Of a DNA stretch of 64,000 bases, positions 59,781 to 64,000 are shown piece after piece (position 1 is the first letter of the stretch; each line of letters begins with the position of its first letter). The position numbers were made by a program, and so were the translations under genes. The DNA comes from Campylorhamphus procurvoides. Taxonomy: Eukaryota > Chordata > Aves > Passeriformes > Dendrocolaptidae. Below the pieces are notes generated by a model, which saw only the letters and a list, made by a program, of their open reading frames with translations, was not told where the DNA came from and ran no database searches. The stretch lies in contig WBMV01007393.1 in NCBI GenBank assembly GCA_013396655.1, positions 269,100 through 333,099 of the forward strand. Reading direction: 5' to 3'.

Positions 59781-62600
59781 AAGAAAAAGAACCACACAGA
59801 GAGACTGTGTCACATATTAGGAGTCTAATGACTAACTGAATCCAGAGCGTGTGCAAGTGGTTGTGATGTTTGAACAGCTGTTTTGCCAATGTGTATTTTC
59901 AGTGGGCAGCATTTGTCCCATCACCTGTCCTGGGGTGTCTGCTGAATAACCACAACACAACCTGACTGTGGAGCTTTGTGCTTAGCTTGCAGCCCCATCC
60001 ATCTGCAGGTGTTAGCTCTGTGCAGGTGTTGCCTAAGGCGTCAGAGAAAAGAGCAGGCCTTCAGAAAAGCCAGTGTAGTCACAGAAACACTCATGTGCTT
60101 GAGACTCATCTGTATTCTTGTAATGTCTTGCAATTTCATGCTGTGACTTTGTTGACCAGGTGTTTTTTACTTGGATACAAGTCTTTGTTTACCTCCTCAG
60201 AGAATACATAAAATCCAGTAGGCAAATAAATGCATTTGTGCATAAAAACATCAGCAGAGTCCATTTTGCTGCTATGAAATTACCTGGAAAAATGAGGGGC
60301 TGTACTGTTGTCTAGAATAGGAAGGCTCTGTAAGAACTTCTGATGCCTAGCAGGACATGGTGTCCTGTCATCAGAATTGGAAATTACTAGCTCCCTTTTG
60401 AGAAGTGTAAGGAGAATTTGTTCTTTCACCAGTCAGAACAGGTTTTCAGGAGGTAACTGGGTGCTGGAGTTCCCCCAGGTGTGACCAGTACTGGATCTTT
60501 TTAGTACACTCAAAATTTTCAACCTGCCTGAATACTGGTGCTTTCTTCCCCTTAAGAGGACTGTAACGCAGCACTCCTCAGGGATGTATATGTAAATGTA
60601 CCTTGGGGCTCCAGGGGTGGCATACTTTTAAGGACAGGGTTGACACAGTCAGGAGGGGCCAGGAGAGACCATGGGATAAAGCAGTGATAAGGAACTTGGC
60701 AATACAGAAGACAGGAGCAGGTACATGTTTGGCTCCCAAGAGCAGATGAACTGGAACAACCACTTCTCAGGTGGCTTTGGGGAAGGAGGAGGCAACTCCA
60801 GAGACCAAGTGACTTATGAACTTGACAGGTGCCTTCAACTACTGCTCTTGGGATTAGTCAGATTGCAGGCTCCCTTTTCTCTCAGTAGCTATGCTGGAGA
60901 GTTACAGAGCAAAGATCAAAAGCTGTGCCAAAGAATAAGGGAGCAAATATGGCTTTTTCAACTATATACTGTGCCAATGTGTGCAATATTAAATGAAACT
61001 TTTTAACAGGGACATGAATAACAAAGGAAGAAGTGGGTAGTCAGAATAAGAGGCCAGATCGAGTGACCAGAAACCACGAGAGATACTGGGGCAATGCTGG
61101 CTTAAGAAAAATAAATAATTGACTAACCTTTCAAGGTCTCAGTTTGAGAAAATAGCTTGTCTGATGTGATTATTCTTTATGTGCCCCAGCAGGAGAGAAG
61201 ACCTTTTAAGTCTGTTATGCAAGGATTTAAATGCAGTAGTAAACACTTGTAGGAAAGAGGAGTTGAAGTTTATACACAGTTAAGAAAACAAATAAATTAA
61301 GACATTCAAAAGGAAGTATACTGAACTACCTAGGAAATATTAGGCATTTAGAGTCATTGTTTAGAGATTAAATGCTATAAAACACATCAGGTTATTTTGC
61401 CATTTGTGATCGTAGCCTTTTACCAAAGTTACTCAAACTTTTAACTCTGCAATGATAATACCGTATTTAATCTTCATTGAGGTGAAATTAATGGCACAGT
61501 CTCCATCAAATACACCTGCCAGGTTACTGAACCACAGTGCCATCGTCGGTGTGCGCTCCATTCTTTGATGGGGCTGTGCTGTGGGGCTGCTGCTTCCCCT
61601 AAGATTCCTGTCATGTGCTGTAGACTAATACTGAGTTACAGAAAGGACTCATAAGAGGAAATAAATACGAGGACAGCTTCCTTACTGGAACAGATACAGA
61701 GAGGTAGAGAGGTTAACACAAATGCTAGTACACAGGCATGTAATGAATAAAAACACAAGACCAAAGTCACATCTCAATCTCTTACAATCTCTTAATCTTT
61801 AATTGTTTCCCATATTGCTAATTAAAGGCATCCCAAGCAGTCTTTGATGAGGTGAGGGTGTGCAAGGATGCCTATTAAGCACTTCCTTCAGCCCTGATCT
61901 ACAAATTTCTGTCATGCACAGGACACACTGGCAAAAGGGGAACAAAGCCCCTTGTCCTGTTTAGGAAGGGCAAAACACAGGTGAAACACTGGAATCATCG
62001 CTTTGTCAATGGCTTTCTCCCTTCTGTTCTTCCCTCGTGGTGCTGCAAATGGAATAACAAGCTGTTACTCTTCAGATACACTGTAGTACCGTCCTCCCAA
62101 AACCACACAAGGTAGGGTTTATGTAAAGGGAGTTTCCAACAGGCTGGCACAGTGGTTACAACCTTTTAAGTCTTTGTTTTTAGCAGCAGTGTATGCTGGA
62201 AACTCCCCTTATCAAGCCCTATACATTCACCAAACAACAACACTGTTTACAATAACATCTTTAAAGTAGTTTCTTTGTTTTATAAAGAATCTATTACACC
62301 CAAACTCAAATCTTTTCACAGGGGCAAGCCAAACAGAATAACATAAAATGGTAAAAAGTGTAGCATAGTGGAGATAAAGGTGAATTATTTCCACTCTTCC
62401 TTTCTCCAGTGACTCTGAATTCACCAACTACTCCAGAGGTCAGTTTTGTTAACACCCACCAGACAGTTTGTTCTGATGGGTTCTGGAATTCTCTTAAATT
62501 GTTCACCAATAACAGAATTTCAGACAATAAGTGATTCTCTTGAAACAGTCATTTTGTGAGTTAGCAAAATACATTTAAACAGGTAAACAAGTAAAACAAA
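59781..62600. other. Intergenic DNA between NDUFA6 and SMDT1
   Basis: The 3' ends of the two genes face each other across this interval. No exon or RNA gene was recognised; short open frames look random. The right part could hold a longer alternative SMDT1 3' UTR. Confidence 0.6.
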
Positions 62601-63110
62601 ATCATAGAATCGTTTAGGTTGGAAAAGACTTTCAAGTTCATTGAGTCTAATCGTTAAGCCTTATTATTATTATTGAGTCTAACTGTTAATAATAAGCACT
62701 GCCACGTCCACTGTTAAACTATGTCTCCATGTGCTCCATCTAACACAACCTTTAAATACTGCCCAGGGAGTGTGACTTGACCTGGGCAGCCTGTTCCAAT
62801 GCTGGACAACCCCTTCAGTGAAGAAATGTTTCCTAATATCCAGTCTAAACCTCCCCTGGCACAACCTAAGGCCATTTCCCCTCGTCTTATCACTTATTGC
62901 TTGAGACCAACACTCACACTGGTATAACCTCCTTTCAGGTAGTTGTAGAGAGCAATAAGGTCTCCCCTGAGCCTCCCTTTCTCCAGGCTAAACAATCCCA
63001 GCTCCCTCAGCTGCTCCTCATCAGACTTGTGCTCCAGCTACTTCACCAGCTCTGTTGCCCTTTGGACACATAATGTAGTAACATCGAAGTCCCTCTGTTC
63101 TGTCTGCAGT
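62601..63110 (-). mobile_element. CR1 LINE 3' end
   Basis: Read on the + strand, ATCATAGAATCGTTTAGGTTGG marks the reverse of the CR1 terminus. It is followed in order by the hallmark segments CTGGGCAGCCTGTTCCAATG, AATATCCAGTCTAAACCTC, CCTCGTCTTATCACTTATTGC, AATAAGGTCTCCCCTGAGCC and CTCCCTCAGCTGCTCCTCATC. It is a 5'-truncated, minus-strand avian CR1 of moderate divergence. Its 3' part holds a small duplication (62,637-62,694). The right border is approximate. Confidence 0.92.
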
Positions 63111-63131
63111 ATAGACCCTCACTGACTACAG

Positions 63132-63137
63132 TTTATT
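63132..63137 (-). terminator. SMDT1: SMDT1 poly(A) signal (TTTATT on +)
   Basis: AATAAA on the minus strand 280 nt after the SMDT1 stop, just before the CR1 copy. It would give a 3' UTR of roughly 300 nt (63,416 down to about 63,115). Confidence 0.55.
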
Positions 63138-63416
63138 TTTGATTCAACTGACAAGGTGTAAAACTTCATCATTTTACTCTGATCTCTAGTGAATGTATGG
63201 TGTGGAGATGTCACGGATACCAGTCTGGCCTACTCTGGTATAAAAGAACAAAAAAAGTTCATAGCCAAAGGCAAATCCGTGTCCTTGTGTTTAACTACAA
63301 ATGCATATTTCAAGCTGTTGCTGACTGTATTTCCTTGTCTGAGATTCTCCTCTCTGCCCCAAGCCAGACATGAAGCACAAATAATTAGATTGCCTGTGCA
63401 GTTAGTGACATACCCT

Positions 63417-63554
63417 TTAATCATCGTCATCATCATCCTCTGGGACAAAGATATCATGTTCTTCAAGTAAGGCTGCAAAGTTCTTACTGATCTGAGTGCC
63501 AACATACAGGAACGGGATCACGACGCTGAATACCCTGAGTAGGCCGAAGGGCGT
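63417..63554 (-). CDS. SMDT1: Essential MCU regulator EMRE, last coding exon (partial gene)
   Basis: EMRE is the single-pass inner-mitochondrial-membrane subunit that opens the calcium uniporter MCU and links it to MICU1. This exon encodes the last 45 residues: TPFGLLRVF, the membrane segment SVVIPFLYVG, then SKNFAALLEEHDIFVPE and a six-Asp tail before TAA. The acidic tail contacts MICU1 in human. The exon starts in phase 0 after CTCCTTGCAG on the minus strand. The N-terminal targeting part is not found before 64,000 and must lie outside the window. SMDT1 is tail-to-tail with NDUFA6, as in human. Confidence 0.95.
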   Translation of the reverse strand, partial: TPFGLLRVFSVVIPFLYVGTQISKNFAALLEEHDIFVPEDDDDDD

Positions 63555-64000
63555 CTGCAAGGAGTCGATTGGGAAAGGTGGATCTTTACCAGCAAGTTGC
63601 ACTTTGGCTGAACCGGCACACTCCTGGCTCCGGGCGCGGAGGGCCCGGGAAGGGGCAGGAGAGGCGAGAAGAACGCTCTGCCGTCCCCAGTGCCAACCTG
63701 CAGTCACCGCATCGCGCTTTATTACGGTATTGCAGTATCATAAACACTGCAGCACCGGGGAGCTGGGACCCGCGGGGAGCCCGGGGCAGGGCACACCCGT
63801 GACTTGGCAAGGGGGGCCGGTCGCCGGTGACAAAGGGCTGTGTGCAGGAGGGTGTTGATCTCCGATTTAGGGCGCAGCGAGCTCCGCCGGGCCAGCGCCA
63901 CCCCGCTGGGGGACACGGGGGGACACGGAAGGGACACTAGGAGGACACTGGAGGGACACTGGGGGGGCACGGAGGGACACAGAGGGGACACTGGGAGGAC
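63555..64000 (-). other. SMDT1: SMDT1 intron (part)
   Basis: GC-rich sequence upstream of the EMRE exon with no recognisable EMRE N-terminal coding. It ends in the minisatellite at 63,911-64,000, and the high CpG content suggests the SMDT1 promoter is not far beyond. Confidence 0.6.
63911..64000. repeat. Minisatellite, about 11-bp unit (GGACACTGGGA-like)
   Basis: GGACAC recurs at 63,911, 63,921, 63,932, 63,943, 63,954, 63,975 and 63,986, with a variant GGGCAC at about 63,965 and a partial unit at the window edge. Spacings are 10-11 bp. The array runs off the window, so its full length is unknown. Confidence 0.85.

Noticed and set aside
63555..63707. Continuous minus-strand frame extending SMDT1 upstream of 63,554 to a start near 63,707
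   Set aside because: The upstream residues do not resemble EMRE, and a pyrimidine tract plus TTGCAG acceptor ends exactly where the EMRE similarity begins; this is intron read-through.

Overview
This is vertebrate nuclear DNA, almost certainly from a bird. Protein-coding sequence is a small fraction, cut into short exons with GT..AG borders, and there are CR1 LINE 3' ends of the avian type, including the ATTCTATGAT-like terminus seen in reverse at about 62,601. The four genes and their order, TCF20 > CYP2D > NDUFA6 with SMDT1 pointing the other way, match the human 22q13.2 block, so this is a conserved syntenic segment. The species was not determined.

Region by region: (a) 1-28,215 is the 3' end of TCF20 on the + strand: a long upstream intron, two exons finishing the extended PHD finger (13,400-13,493 and 20,087-20,136), the last coding exon with the stop at 23,196-23,198, and a separate 3' UTR exon (26,920 to about 28,215) ending in an AATAAA. 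Most of TCF20 lies left of the window. (b) About 28,216-47,950 is a 20 kb intergenic interval with no recognised gene. It holds two decayed CR1 copies (35,893-36,185 and 45,450-46,500, both minus), a MIR-like SINE relic (41,200-41,351), an orphan CpG-rich patch (36,520-37,030) and a complete 422-bp solo retroviral LTR with a perfect 6-bp target-site duplication (46,768-47,189). (c) 48,139-56,219 is an intact nine-exon CYP2D gene coding for 507 residues with every P450 hallmark motif and human-like exon sizes and phases; its second intron uses a GC donor. (d) 58,236-59,765 is NDUFA6 in three exons under a CpG-island, CCAAT/Sp1-type promoter. (e) 63,417-63,554 (minus) is the last coding exon of SMDT1/EMRE; its first exon is outside the window. 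A CR1 copy lies just past the SMDT1 poly(A) signal and an 11-bp-period minisatellite sits in its intron.

The genes do not form one pathway. TCF20 is a chromatin co-regulator, CYP2D an ER-bound monooxygenase, NDUFA6 an accessory subunit of mitochondrial complex I, and SMDT1 an essential part of the mitochondrial calcium uniporter; they are linked by ancient synteny.

No wholly new system was identified. The observations most worth following are the sense-oriented solo LTR with three evenly spaced inverted CCAAT boxes 0.95 kb upstream of CYP2D, the GC-AG intron in CYP2D, four copies of a TGGA-N5-TCCA dyad in the last TCF20 intron, two nested in-frame acceptors for the last TCF20 coding exon, the orphan CpG-rich patch, and an LTR-like 73-bp relic.
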